A stretch of 15,599 bases of DNA from an uncultured Burkholderiales bacterium (GTDB lineage Bacteria > Pseudomonadota > Gammaproteobacteria > Burkholderiales > Burkholderiaceae_E): positions 1-15,599 of the forward strand of contig CAIXXI010000374.1 in assembly GCA_903923345.1 (NCBI GenBank), given 5' to 3'. Under the pieces are notes generated by a model. The model was given only the letters and a program-made list of their open reading frames with translations, searched no databases and had not been told where the DNA came from. A program made the translations under genes and the position numbers. Below, in pieces: positions 6,932 through 12,825 of this stretch (position 1 is the stretch's first letter; each line of letters opens with the position of its first letter).

Positions 6932-7729
6932 ATGGCCGCTTTCGTCTCGTTCGAATCGCTCGCCTTCGGCTATCCAGGCAGACCCTTGCTGCACGACATC
7001 ACGCTGCAGGCCCATCGCGGCGAGGTGGTCGCACTGATGGGCGGTTCGGGTTCCGGCAAGACCACGCTGCTGCGCCTGCTGGGCGGGCAGTTGCGCCCCG
7101 ATGCCGGACGCGTGGTCTTCGATGGCGAGGAGGTCGGCGCACTGGATCGGGCCGCCTTGTATCGGCTGCGCCGGCGCATGGGGATGCTGTTTCAGTACGG
7201 TGCCTTGTTCACTGACCTTTCGGTGTTCGACAACGTCGCATTCCCCTTGCGTGAACACACCCGGCTGTCGCAATCCATGATCCGGGACCTGGTGCTCATG
7301 AAGCTCGAGGCAGTCGGATTGCGTGGATCGGCTGCGCTGATGCCCGCCCAGATTTCGGGCGGCATGGCGCGGCGGGTTGCACTGGCGCGCGCGATCGCGC
7401 TGGACCCGCCGCTGCTGGTCTATGACGAGCCCTTTGCCGGCCTGGACCCGATTTCGCTCGGCACGATCGCCCACCTGATCCGGGCGCTCAACGATGCGCT
7501 GGGCGCGACCTCGATCGTCGTGACCCATGATGTCGCTGAAACCTTCGCGATTGCCGACCGGGTCTATCTGATCGCCCAAGGCCGACTGATGGCACAGGGC
7601 ACGCCCACCGAACTGCAGGCCAGCACCGATCCGTTCGTGGTGCAGTTCCTGAGTGGCTCGCGCGACGGCCCGGTGCGGTTTCATCAGCCGGCCCCGGCCA
7701 TCGCAACCGATCTGGGAATCCCCTCATGA
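6932..7729 (+). CDS. mlaF: Phospholipid ABC transporter ATP-binding protein MlaF
   Basis: MlaF is the ATPase of the inner-membrane MlaFEDB complex, which moves phospholipids between the outer and inner membranes. From the ATG at 6932 the product is 265 residues: Walker A GGSGSGKT (37-44), Q-loop Gln88 in MLFQYGALF, signature ISGGM (141-145), Walker B LLVYDEP (161-167), H-loop His199 in VTHDVAETF. The phrases MLFQYGALFTDLSVFDNVAFPL and DEPFAGLDPIS are typical of the MlaF/Ttg2A family. The last 25 residues, after FLSG, correspond to the C-terminal extension that in E. coli helps MlaF dimers hold together with MlaB. A GTG at 6881 would extend the N terminus by 17 residues but is unlikely, since AAFVSFESL already matches the usual beginning. 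Its stop overlaps the mlaE start as ATGA. Confidence 0.95.
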   Translation: MAAFVSFESLAFGYPGRPLLHDITLQAHRGEVVALMGGSGSGKTTLLRLLGGQLRPDAGRVVFDGEEVGALDRAALYRLRRRMGMLFQYGALFTDLSVFDNVAFPLREHTRLSQSMIRDLVLMKLEAVGLRGSAALMPAQISGGMARRVALARAIALDPPLLVYDEPFAGLDPISLGTIAHLIRALNDALGATSIVVTHDVAETFAIADRVYLIAQGRLMAQGTPTELQASTDPFVVQFLSGSRDGPVRFHQPAPAIATDLGIPS

Positions 7730-8508
7730 CGACCTGGCTGGCCCGTCTGGGTGCCTGGACGATCAGCCTGGTCGCGCTGCTGGGTCATGCCGCACGATTT
7801 TTTTTGCGGCTGTGTGCGGCGCTGCCGGCAGCCTGCCTGCGCCCCCGGCTGATCGTCGATCAACTGCATTTCATCGGCAATCGTTCGCTGTCGATCATCG
7901 GTGTCTCGGGCCTGTTCGTCGGATTCGTGCTCGGTCTGCAGGGCTACTACACCCTGCAACGCTACGGTTCGGCCGAAGCGCTCGGACTGCTGGTGGCACT
8001 GTCACTGGTGCGTGAGCTCGGGCCGGTCGTGGCGGCGCTGCTCTTTGCAGGACGCGCCGGCACGTCACTGACGGCCGAGGTCGGGCTGATGAAGGCAGGC
8101 GAGCAACTTGCCGCCATGGAGATGATGGCGGTCGATCCGGTGGCGCGCATCCTGGCGCCGCGCTTCATCGCAGCCCTCATCGCCATGCCCCTGCTGGCGG
8201 CGATGTTCTCGGCCATCGGCGTGCTGGGCGGCTGGACAGTCGGAGTCGGCCTGATCGGGGTCGACGCGGGTGCATTCTGGTCGCAGATGCAAGCCGGCGT
8301 CGATGTGTTCAAGGATGTCGGCAATGGGGTCATCAAGAGTGCGGTGTTCGGGGTGATCTGCGGGTTCATTGCGCTGTATGTCGGCCATGAGTCGCAGCCA
8401 ACCCCCGAAGGCGTGGCCCGGGCGACCACCACCACCGTGGTGGCGTCGTCACTGGCCGTGCTGGGCTTTGACTTCATCCTGACCGCACTGATGTTTGGCG
8501 CCACCTGA
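7726..8508 (+). CDS. mlaE: Phospholipid ABC transporter permease MlaE
   Basis: MlaE is the permease of the MlaFEDB complex. The 260-residue protein is hydrophobic, with about five to six membrane segments and an amphipathic N-terminal region. The family signature is complete: LVRELGPVVAALLFAGRAGT, then SLTAEVGLMKAGEQLAAMEMM, covering about residues 93-138. Further on come PRFIAALIAMPLLA and the ending SSLAVLGFDFILTALMFG, which matches the end of E. coli MlaE. The length equals that of E. coli MlaE (260). The ATG at 7726 overlaps the mlaF stop by 4 bases, so production of ATPase and permease is probably coupled. An 80-base gap to mlaD follows, the longest inside the mla cluster. Confidence 0.95.
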   Translation: MTTWLARLGAWTISLVALLGHAARFFLRLCAALPAACLRPRLIVDQLHFIGNRSLSIIGVSGLFVGFVLGLQGYYTLQRYGSAEALGLLVALSLVRELGPVVAALLFAGRAGTSLTAEVGLMKAGEQLAAMEMMAVDPVARILAPRFIAALIAMPLLAAMFSAIGVLGGWTVGVGLIGVDAGAFWSQMQAGVDVFKDVGNGVIKSAVFGVICGFIALYVGHESQPTPEGVARATTTTVVASSLAVLGFDFILTALMFGAT

Positions 8509-8561
8509 GCGGCACTGCACGAGACCCGTCTGATGAAACTTCAATCCGTCCGAAATGCCGC
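8509..8561. other. Inverted repeat between mlaE and mlaD
   Basis: AGCGGCA (8508-8514) and TGCCGCT (8556-8562) are perfect 7-bp inverted arms about 41 bases apart. The left arm starts on the last base of the mlaE stop codon. There is no T-run. A repeat this short arises readily by chance in GC-rich DNA, so a role in mRNA folding or stability is only a possibility. Confidence 0.15.
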
Positions 8562-8592
8562 TGCCTGCAAACGCTCTGGAGAAACCCGGTGA
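8533..8592 (+). other. Possible 19-codon leader ORF before mlaD
   Basis: An ATG at 8533 opens a 19-residue frame (MKLQSVRNAAACKRSGETR) whose TGA (8590-8592) overlaps the mlaD GTG start as GTGA. The same tight overlap couples mlaF-mlaE and mlaD-mlaA here. There is no clear Shine-Dalgarno before the ATG and no recognisable peptide, so it may be chance. Confidence 0.15.
8578..8581 (+). promoter_or_regulatory. Ribosome binding site for mlaD
   Basis: GGAG lies 7 bases before the GTG at 8589. This is a well placed Shine-Dalgarno sequence and supports GTG as the mlaD start; no in-frame ATG exists nearby at the expected position. Confidence 0.6.
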
Positions 8593-9062
8593 AATCGAAC
8601 CGCTGGATCGACGTGATGGTGGGTGGCTTCGTGCTGCTCGGGCTGGCCGCGCTGCTGTTTCTGGCCCTCAAGGCTGCCAATCTGGGCAGTTTCTCGACAG
8701 GGCCCGCCTATGAGGCGCGTGCCCGTTTCGACAACATCGGCGGATTGAAAGTGCGCGCCCCGGTCAAGAGCGCCGGTGTGGTGGTCGGTCGGGTGGCCTC
8801 GATCAGCTTTGACGACAAGTCCTACCAGGCGGTGGTCAGCCTGAGCCTTGATGAGCGCTATCGGTTTCCGAAGGACTCAACCGTCAAGATCCTGACGTCC
8901 GGGCTGCTTGGCGAGCAATACCTGGGTATCGAGGCCGGTGTGGAGGATCGGATGATCGCGGCGGGCGAGACCATCGCGATGACCCAGTCGGCGGTGGTGC
9001 TCGAAAACCTCATCAGCCAGTTCCTCTACAGCAAGGCAGCTGACGGGGGCAAGAAGGAATGA
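8589..9062 (+). CDS. mlaD: Phospholipid-binding MCE-domain protein MlaD
   Basis: MlaD forms a hexameric ring of MCE domains on the periplasmic face of MlaFEB and binds the phospholipid in transit. The 157-residue product has one N-terminal membrane anchor (about residues 8-28, WIDVMVGGFVLLGLAALLFL) and an MCE domain at about 38-116. Typical MCE phrases are ARFDNIGGLKVRAPVKSAGV, GRVASISFD and VKILTSGLLGEQYLGIEAG. A C-terminal helix (VVLENLISQFLYSK) follows, where in E. coli the helices line the ring's hydrophobic pore. It is shorter than E. coli MlaD (183), all at the C terminus. The start is GTG with a good ribosome site, and the ORF overlaps mlaA as ATGA. Confidence 0.95.
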   Translation: MKSNRWIDVMVGGFVLLGLAALLFLALKAANLGSFSTGPAYEARARFDNIGGLKVRAPVKSAGVVVGRVASISFDDKSYQAVVSLSLDERYRFPKDSTVKILTSGLLGEQYLGIEAGVEDRMIAAGETIAMTQSAVVLENLISQFLYSKAADGGKKE

Positions 9063-9814
9063 CCGTGTCAGCCGCCGCCGTGTCGGGTGATCTGATGCAT
9101 CGCCTGGCTCGCTTCGCGCTCAGGCTGAGTGTTGCGCTCGGGCTGGTGGCCCTGACCGGATGCGCCATCACGGTGCCTTTCAGCGGCACGCCGGATGTCA
9201 ACCGCGATCCCTTCGAGGCATTCAACCGCAAGGTCTTTACGGTCAACACGCTGATCGACGAAACCGTGCTGCTGCCGCTGGCCCGTGCCTACGTCGACTA
9301 CGTGCCGGATGTGCTGCAGCTGATCGCCGGCAACTTTCTGGCCAATCTGCTCGACCCCTACTTCGCGGTCAACAACCTGCTGCAGGGCAAGCCGCGAGAA
9401 GCGGTGTCCGATGGTGCGCGGTTTGTCATCAACTCGACCCTGGGTTTTGCCGGTTTCGGCGACCCGGCCACCGACCTGGGGCTGGAGCGGCATCGCGAGG
9501 ATTTCGGCCAGACGCTGGGTGTGTGGGGTGTGCCCACCGGCCCCTACCTGATGCTGCCGGTGCTCGGGCCCTCCAATGTGCGCGACACGGTGGGTTGGGG
9601 TGTTGATATCTATGGCGGCCTGATCAACCGCTTCGACAGCGTGACCTTTCGAAACAGTATGCTCGGGCTGGGTGTGGTGCAAAGTCGGGCGAGGCTGCTG
9701 CCTGCGCAGCGCGTGCTCGACGATGCGCTTGACCCCTACCTGCTGGTGCGCGACAGTTTCCTGCAGCGCCGCCGCAGCCAGATTTACGACGGCGATCCGC
9801 CGGATGAAGACTGA
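9059..9814 (+). CDS. mlaA: Outer-membrane phospholipid-removing lipoprotein MlaA (VacJ)
   Basis: MlaA sits in the outer membrane, removes mislocalised phospholipids from the outer leaflet and passes them to MlaC. The 251-residue product carries a lipoprotein signal ending in lipobox LTGC (Cys35). Family phrases follow: DPFEAFNRKVFTVN (near 50-65), YFAVNNLLQGKPREAVSD, RFVINSTLGFAGFGDPATDL, FGQTLGVWGVPTGPYLMLPV and LGPSNVRDTVGWGVD. The ATG at 9059 overlaps the mlaD stop, but a second in-frame ATG at 9095 (MHRLARFALRL) gives a more usual 23-residue signal peptide; either could be used. In E. coli mlaA lies far from the other mla genes. Here it stands between mlaD and mlaC, so all six components are made together. 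Confidence 0.95.
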   Translation: MTVSAAAVSGDLMHRLARFALRLSVALGLVALTGCAITVPFSGTPDVNRDPFEAFNRKVFTVNTLIDETVLLPLARAYVDYVPDVLQLIAGNFLANLLDPYFAVNNLLQGKPREAVSDGARFVINSTLGFAGFGDPATDLGLERHREDFGQTLGVWGVPTGPYLMLPVLGPSNVRDTVGWGVDIYGGLINRFDSVTFRNSMLGLGVVQSRARLLPAQRVLDDALDPYLLVRDSFLQRRRSQIYDGDPPDED

Positions 9815-9834
9815 CACTCACAGGACGCTTTGCC

Positions 9835-10485
9835 ATGAATCGCATGCTGTTCGCACTGATTGCTTCCACCGCACTGGCGCTGCCGATGGCCGCGTCGGCG
9901 CAGTCTCAGCCGGCGCCGGTGGCAGCGGCCACGCAGGCGCCTGACGAATTCATTCGCAGCCTGAGCTCACAGATCATCGAGCGGATTCGCACCGACAAGG
10001 ACCTCCAGGCAGGCGACCTGCGCAAGGTCAATCAGTTCGTCGACGAGACCGTGATGCCGAACTTCGACTTCGAGCGCATGACCGCACTCGCAGTGGGGCG
10101 CAGCTGGCGCGATGCCACACCGGAGCAGCAAAAGCAGCTGATGGCCGAGTTTCGGCAACTGCTGGTGCGCACTTACTCGGGTGCTTTGTCCTCGGTCAAG
10201 GATCAGCAGATCCGGGTCAAGCCGATGCGCAATGCGCCCACCGACACCGAAGTGACCGTCCGCTCCGAAGTGGTCTCGTCCAAGGGTGATCCGATCCAGA
10301 TCGATTACCGGCTCGAAAAGTCCGCCAATGGCTGGCGCATCTACAACCTGAATGTGCTGGGCGTGTGGCTGGTCGAGACCTATCGCAATCAGTTTTCGCA
10401 GGAAATCACCAACAAGGGCATCGACGGTCTGATCAAGAGCCTGGCTGATCGCAACCGGCAGTTCGCCCAGGCGCGCGCCTCCTGA
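9835..10485 (+). CDS. mlaC: Periplasmic phospholipid carrier MlaC
   Basis: MlaC is the soluble periplasmic protein that shuttles phospholipid between MlaA at the outer membrane and MlaD at the inner membrane. The 216-residue product has a clear Sec signal peptide (MNRMLFALIASTALALPMAA, cleavage after ASA at residue 22). A Tol-Tol-Ttg2 / MlaC domain spans about 38-208. Recognisable parts are VDETVMPNFDFERMTALAVG, WRDATPEQQKQLMAEFRQLLVRTYSGAL, EVVSSKGDPIQIDYRLEKSANGWRIYNLNV and a final NQFSQEITNKGIDGLIKSL stretch. AGGA lies 9 bases before the ATG. The 20-base gap after mlaA and the 18-base gap to mlaB fit one transcript. Confidence 0.95.
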   Translation: MNRMLFALIASTALALPMAASAQSQPAPVAAATQAPDEFIRSLSSQIIERIRTDKDLQAGDLRKVNQFVDETVMPNFDFERMTALAVGRSWRDATPEQQKQLMAEFRQLLVRTYSGALSSVKDQQIRVKPMRNAPTDTEVTVRSEVVSSKGDPIQIDYRLEKSANGWRIYNLNVLGVWLVETYRNQFSQEITNKGIDGLIKSLADRNRQFAQARAS

Positions 10486-10503
10486 GCCGATCGGACCCCG
10501 GAC

Positions 10504-10761
10504 ATGGCCGAATTTCCGGCACAGATCACCTTGCAAACCGCGCCTCAGGCGCTGGTCGAGGCACGGATCGCGCGCACCGAGCAAGGCTCGTTGCTTGACC
10601 TCTCACCGCTGGTTCGCTTCGATTCGGCGGCGCTGGGCGTGCTGCTCGCCCTGCGCCGGGAGGCCGGATCCGGTCTGAGGTTTTCGGGTGTTCCGGCCAA
10701 TTTGCGTACACTTGCCAGTCTGTACGGGGTGGATGCGCTGCTGTTTGCCGATCCATCCTGA
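10504..10761 (+). CDS. mlaB: STAS-domain protein MlaB
   Basis: MlaB is a small cytoplasmic STAS protein that binds MlaF and is needed for assembly and ATPase activity of MlaFEDB. The 85-residue product is a single STAS domain with the strand-helix pattern LLDLSPLVRFDSAALGVLLAL (residues about 31-51). The Ser in FDSAALG sits at the helix start where STAS proteins carry a conserved Ser/Thr. The second half (GLRFSGVPANLRTLASLYGV) matches the usual ending. It comes 18 bases after mlaC and before a 75-base gap. Small STAS domains are hard to classify by sequence alone, but the position at the end of the mla genes makes MlaB by far the best reading. Confidence 0.88.
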   Translation: MAEFPAQITLQTAPQALVEARIARTEQGSLLDLSPLVRFDSAALGVLLALRREAGSGLRFSGVPANLRTLASLYGVDALLFADPS

Positions 10762-10805
10762 GTCAACGCGGGGCCGCCCGTGCCCACCGTCTGTGCCCGA
10801 CCCCA

Positions 10806-10821
10806 CCCGCCTGCATGCGGG
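10806..10821. other. Small hairpin in the mlaB-yadG gap
   Basis: In the 75-base gap 10762-10836, CCCGC (10806-10810) and GCGGG (10817-10821) can pair around a 6-base loop. Only GATTGACCCC follows, not a T-run, so it is not a convincing intrinsic terminator and transcription may continue into the next genes. No clear promoter is seen in the gap. Confidence 0.25.
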
Positions 10822-10836
10822 ATTGACCCCTAGCTC

Positions 10837-11778
10837 ATGCCTGTTGCCATCGATGTCCGTTCGGTCTTCAAGCGCTATGGCCGCTTCGAGGCCCTGCGCG
10901 GGGTGTCGCTGCAGGTCGAGCAGGGCGAATTCTTCGGGCTGCTCGGCCCCAATGGCGCCGGCAAGACCTCGCTGATCTCGATCATCGCCGGGCTGAACCA
11001 TCCGAGCGCAGGCAGTGTGCAGATCATGGGGCACGATGTTGTCACCGATTATCGGGCGGCGCGTCGGGCCCTGGGTGTGGTGCCGCAGGAACTGGTCTTC
11101 GATCCGTTCTTCACCGTTCGCGAGACCCTGCACCTCACCTCCGGGTACTACGGACTGCGTCGCAACGACGACTGGATCGAAGAAATCCTGGAGAACCTGC
11201 AGCTCAGCCAGAAGGGCAACACCAACATGCGGGCGCTGTCGGGCGGGATGAAGCGACGCGTCCTGGTCGCCCAGGCACTGGTCCACAAGCCACCGGTGAT
11301 CGTCCTCGATGAGCCGACCGCGGGCGTCGATGTCGAGTTGCGGCAGATGCTGTGGAAGTTCGTGCGCCGGCTCAACGCCGAGGGCCACACCATCGTCCTG
11401 ACCACGCATTACCTCGAGGAAGCGCAGGAACTGTGCGGACGCATCGCCATGCTCAAGGCGGGTGAGGTGGTCGCGCTGGATCGCACCAGCGACCTGATCG
11501 GACGCTTCGGCGGCGGGCTTGCGTCGATGCGACTGTCGGGCGCGCCCCTGCCTGCGGCGCTGGAGCCGCTTCGAAGCGGCGAGATCCATCCCGATGGCCG
11601 TATTGCGCTGCGCATCGATGACTGGCAGGGGCTGGAGCCGGTGCTGGTCGCATTGCGCGAAGGCGGCTGCCGGATCGAGGAGCTCGAGCTCGAGCACACC
11701 GATCTGGAGGATGTCTTCGTTCGCATCATGAACGAGGCGCCTCGTGCGGTTGCCGCATCGAACCCGGACGCCCGATGA
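10837..11778 (+). CDS. ABC-2 type exporter ATP-binding protein (YadG family)
   Basis: This is the ATPase of a two-gene ABC exporter. The 313-residue product has Walker A GPNGAGKT (37-44), Q-loop Gln84 in VVPQELVFDPFF, signature LSGGM (134-138), Walker B VIVLDEP (154-160) and H-loop His191 in LTTHYLEEAQELC. The tail after about residue 225 is variable and ends in a short domain (IEELELEHTDLEDVFVRIMNE) typical of DrrA/CcmA-type exporters. It resembles E. coli YadG, whose substrate is unknown, and I cannot read the substrate here. The stop overlaps the permease start as ATGA, so the pair is coupled. Its place between mlaB and the bolA-murA genes hints at an envelope role, but that is inference. 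I leave the symbol empty because related ATPases (drrA, nodI) are hard to separate. Confidence 0.9.
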   Translation: MPVAIDVRSVFKRYGRFEALRGVSLQVEQGEFFGLLGPNGAGKTSLISIIAGLNHPSAGSVQIMGHDVVTDYRAARRALGVVPQELVFDPFFTVRETLHLTSGYYGLRRNDDWIEEILENLQLSQKGNTNMRALSGGMKRRVLVAQALVHKPPVIVLDEPTAGVDVELRQMLWKFVRRLNAEGHTIVLTTHYLEEAQELCGRIAMLKAGEVVALDRTSDLIGRFGGGLASMRLSGAPLPAALEPLRSGEIHPDGRIALRIDDWQGLEPVLVALREGGCRIEELELEHTDLEDVFVRIMNEAPRAVAASNPDAR

Positions 11779-12530
11779 CCGGCTTTCTCACCCTGCTGCG
11801 CAAGGAGTTGCTGCGCTTCTGGAAGGTCGCGGTGCAGACCGTGGCCGCACCAGTGCTCACCGCCGTGCTGTACCTGCTGGTCTTTTCGCAGGCGCTCTCG
11901 AACCAGGTGCAGGTCTTTCCGGGGGTGTCCTATTCGGCCTTCCTGATCCCGGGTCTGGTGATGATGTCAGTGCTGCAAAACGCCTTTGCCAATGCGTCTT
12001 CTTCGCTGGTGCAGTCCAAGATCACCGGGAATCTGGTCTTCGTGCTGCTGCCGCCGCTGTCTTCACTGGAACTCTATGGCGCCTACGTCCTGGCATCGGT
12101 CCTGCGCGGTCTGCTGGTCGGGCTGGGAGTCTTTGCAGTCACCGCCTGGCTGTACCCGCCGAGCTTTGCCGCCCCGGTCTGGATCCTGGTCTTTGCGATC
12201 CTGGGCAGTGCCATTCTCGGTACAATGGGACTGATTGGCGGCATCTGGGCTGAAAAATTCGACCAGGTCGCCTTGTTCCAGAACTTTCTGATCATGCCGG
12301 CCACGTTTCTGGCGGGCGTGTTCTATTCCGTTCACTCGCTGCCGCCGTTCTGGCAGAAGGTCTCGCACCTCAATCCGTTCTTCTACATGGTCGACGGCTT
12401 TCGATACGGGTTCTTCGGGCAGTCCGATGTGCCGCCGCTCACCAGCCTGGTCATCGTGCTGCTGACGCTGGCGGTGGTGTCGGGCATTGCGCTGCGCATG
12501 CTGCAGACGGGCTGGCGAATCCGCCACTGA
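11775..12530 (+). CDS. ABC-2 type exporter permease (YadH family)
   Basis: This is the membrane partner of the ATPase just upstream. The 251-residue product has about six hydrophobic segments and belongs to the ABC-2 transporter permeases. The most typical stretch is near residues 150-215: IGGIWAEKFDQVALFQNFLI, then MPATFLAGVFYSVHSLPPFW and HLNPFFYMVDGFRYGFFG, which fits the YadH/NodJ/DrrB group. The N terminus (LLRKELLRFWKVAVQTVAAP) matches the usual amphipathic start before the first membrane helix. The ATG at 11775 lies in the ATGA overlap. The gap to the bolA-like gene is 27 bases with no terminator. Substrate unknown. Confidence 0.9.
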   Translation: MTGFLTLLRKELLRFWKVAVQTVAAPVLTAVLYLLVFSQALSNQVQVFPGVSYSAFLIPGLVMMSVLQNAFANASSSLVQSKITGNLVFVLLPPLSSLELYGAYVLASVLRGLLVGLGVFAVTAWLYPPSFAAPVWILVFAILGSAILGTMGLIGGIWAEKFDQVALFQNFLIMPATFLAGVFYSVHSLPPFWQKVSHLNPFFYMVDGFRYGFFGQSDVPPLTSLVIVLLTLAVVSGIALRMLQTGWRIRH

Positions 12531-12557
12531 TCGTTCACCCTGAATCCTGAATCCGAC

Positions 12558-12803
12558 ATGACCACCCCCGAAAATATCGAGCGCTACATCTCGACCGGCC
12601 TGCCCTGTGAACACCTGAGCGTCCAGGGTGACGGACAGCACTTCGAGGCGGTCATCGTCAGCGCCGAGTTCGCCGGCAAGCGCCCGATCCAGCGCCACCA
12701 GATGGTCTATGCCGTGCTGGGCGACCGCATGCGCGAAGAAATCCACGCCCTGTCGATGCGCACGCTCACGCCCGAAGAATGGGCCGCAGCGGGCAATCGC
12801 TGA
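12558..12803 (+). CDS. BolA family protein (IbaG-like)
   Basis: BolA proteins pair with monothiol glutaredoxins to bind a [2Fe-2S] cluster. The 81-residue product covers the whole domain: IERYISTGL (helix), CEHLSVQGDGQHFEAVIV (the VxGDGxHF pattern seen in E. coli IbaG), a central HQMVYAVLGDRM helix, and IHALSMRTLTPEEW with the conserved histidine near the end. The TPxEW ending and the position directly before murA match E. coli ibaG (yrbA) rather than bolA itself. It starts at the ATG at 12558; a CTGAATC direct repeat just upstream has no evident role. There are 22 bases to murA. The IbaG subtype is an inference from motif and synteny; membership of BolA is firm. Confidence 0.9.
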   Translation: MTTPENIERYISTGLPCEHLSVQGDGQHFEAVIVSAEFAGKRPIQRHQMVYAVLGDRMREEIHALSMRTLTPEEWAAAGNR

Positions 12804-12825
12804 GCCGCATCCGACAGACCACACC

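Noticed and set aside
6590..7684. 364-codon open frame on the minus strand across the antiporter end and mlaF
   Set aside because: It overlaps two solid genes, is rich in Gln/Arg/His as expected from a complementary frame of GC-rich codons, and shows no domain.
10603..11697. 364-codon open frame on the minus strand across mlaB and the ABC ATPase
   Set aside because: Antisense shadow of a gene with complete ABC motifs; composition is that of a complementary frame and no family is recognised.
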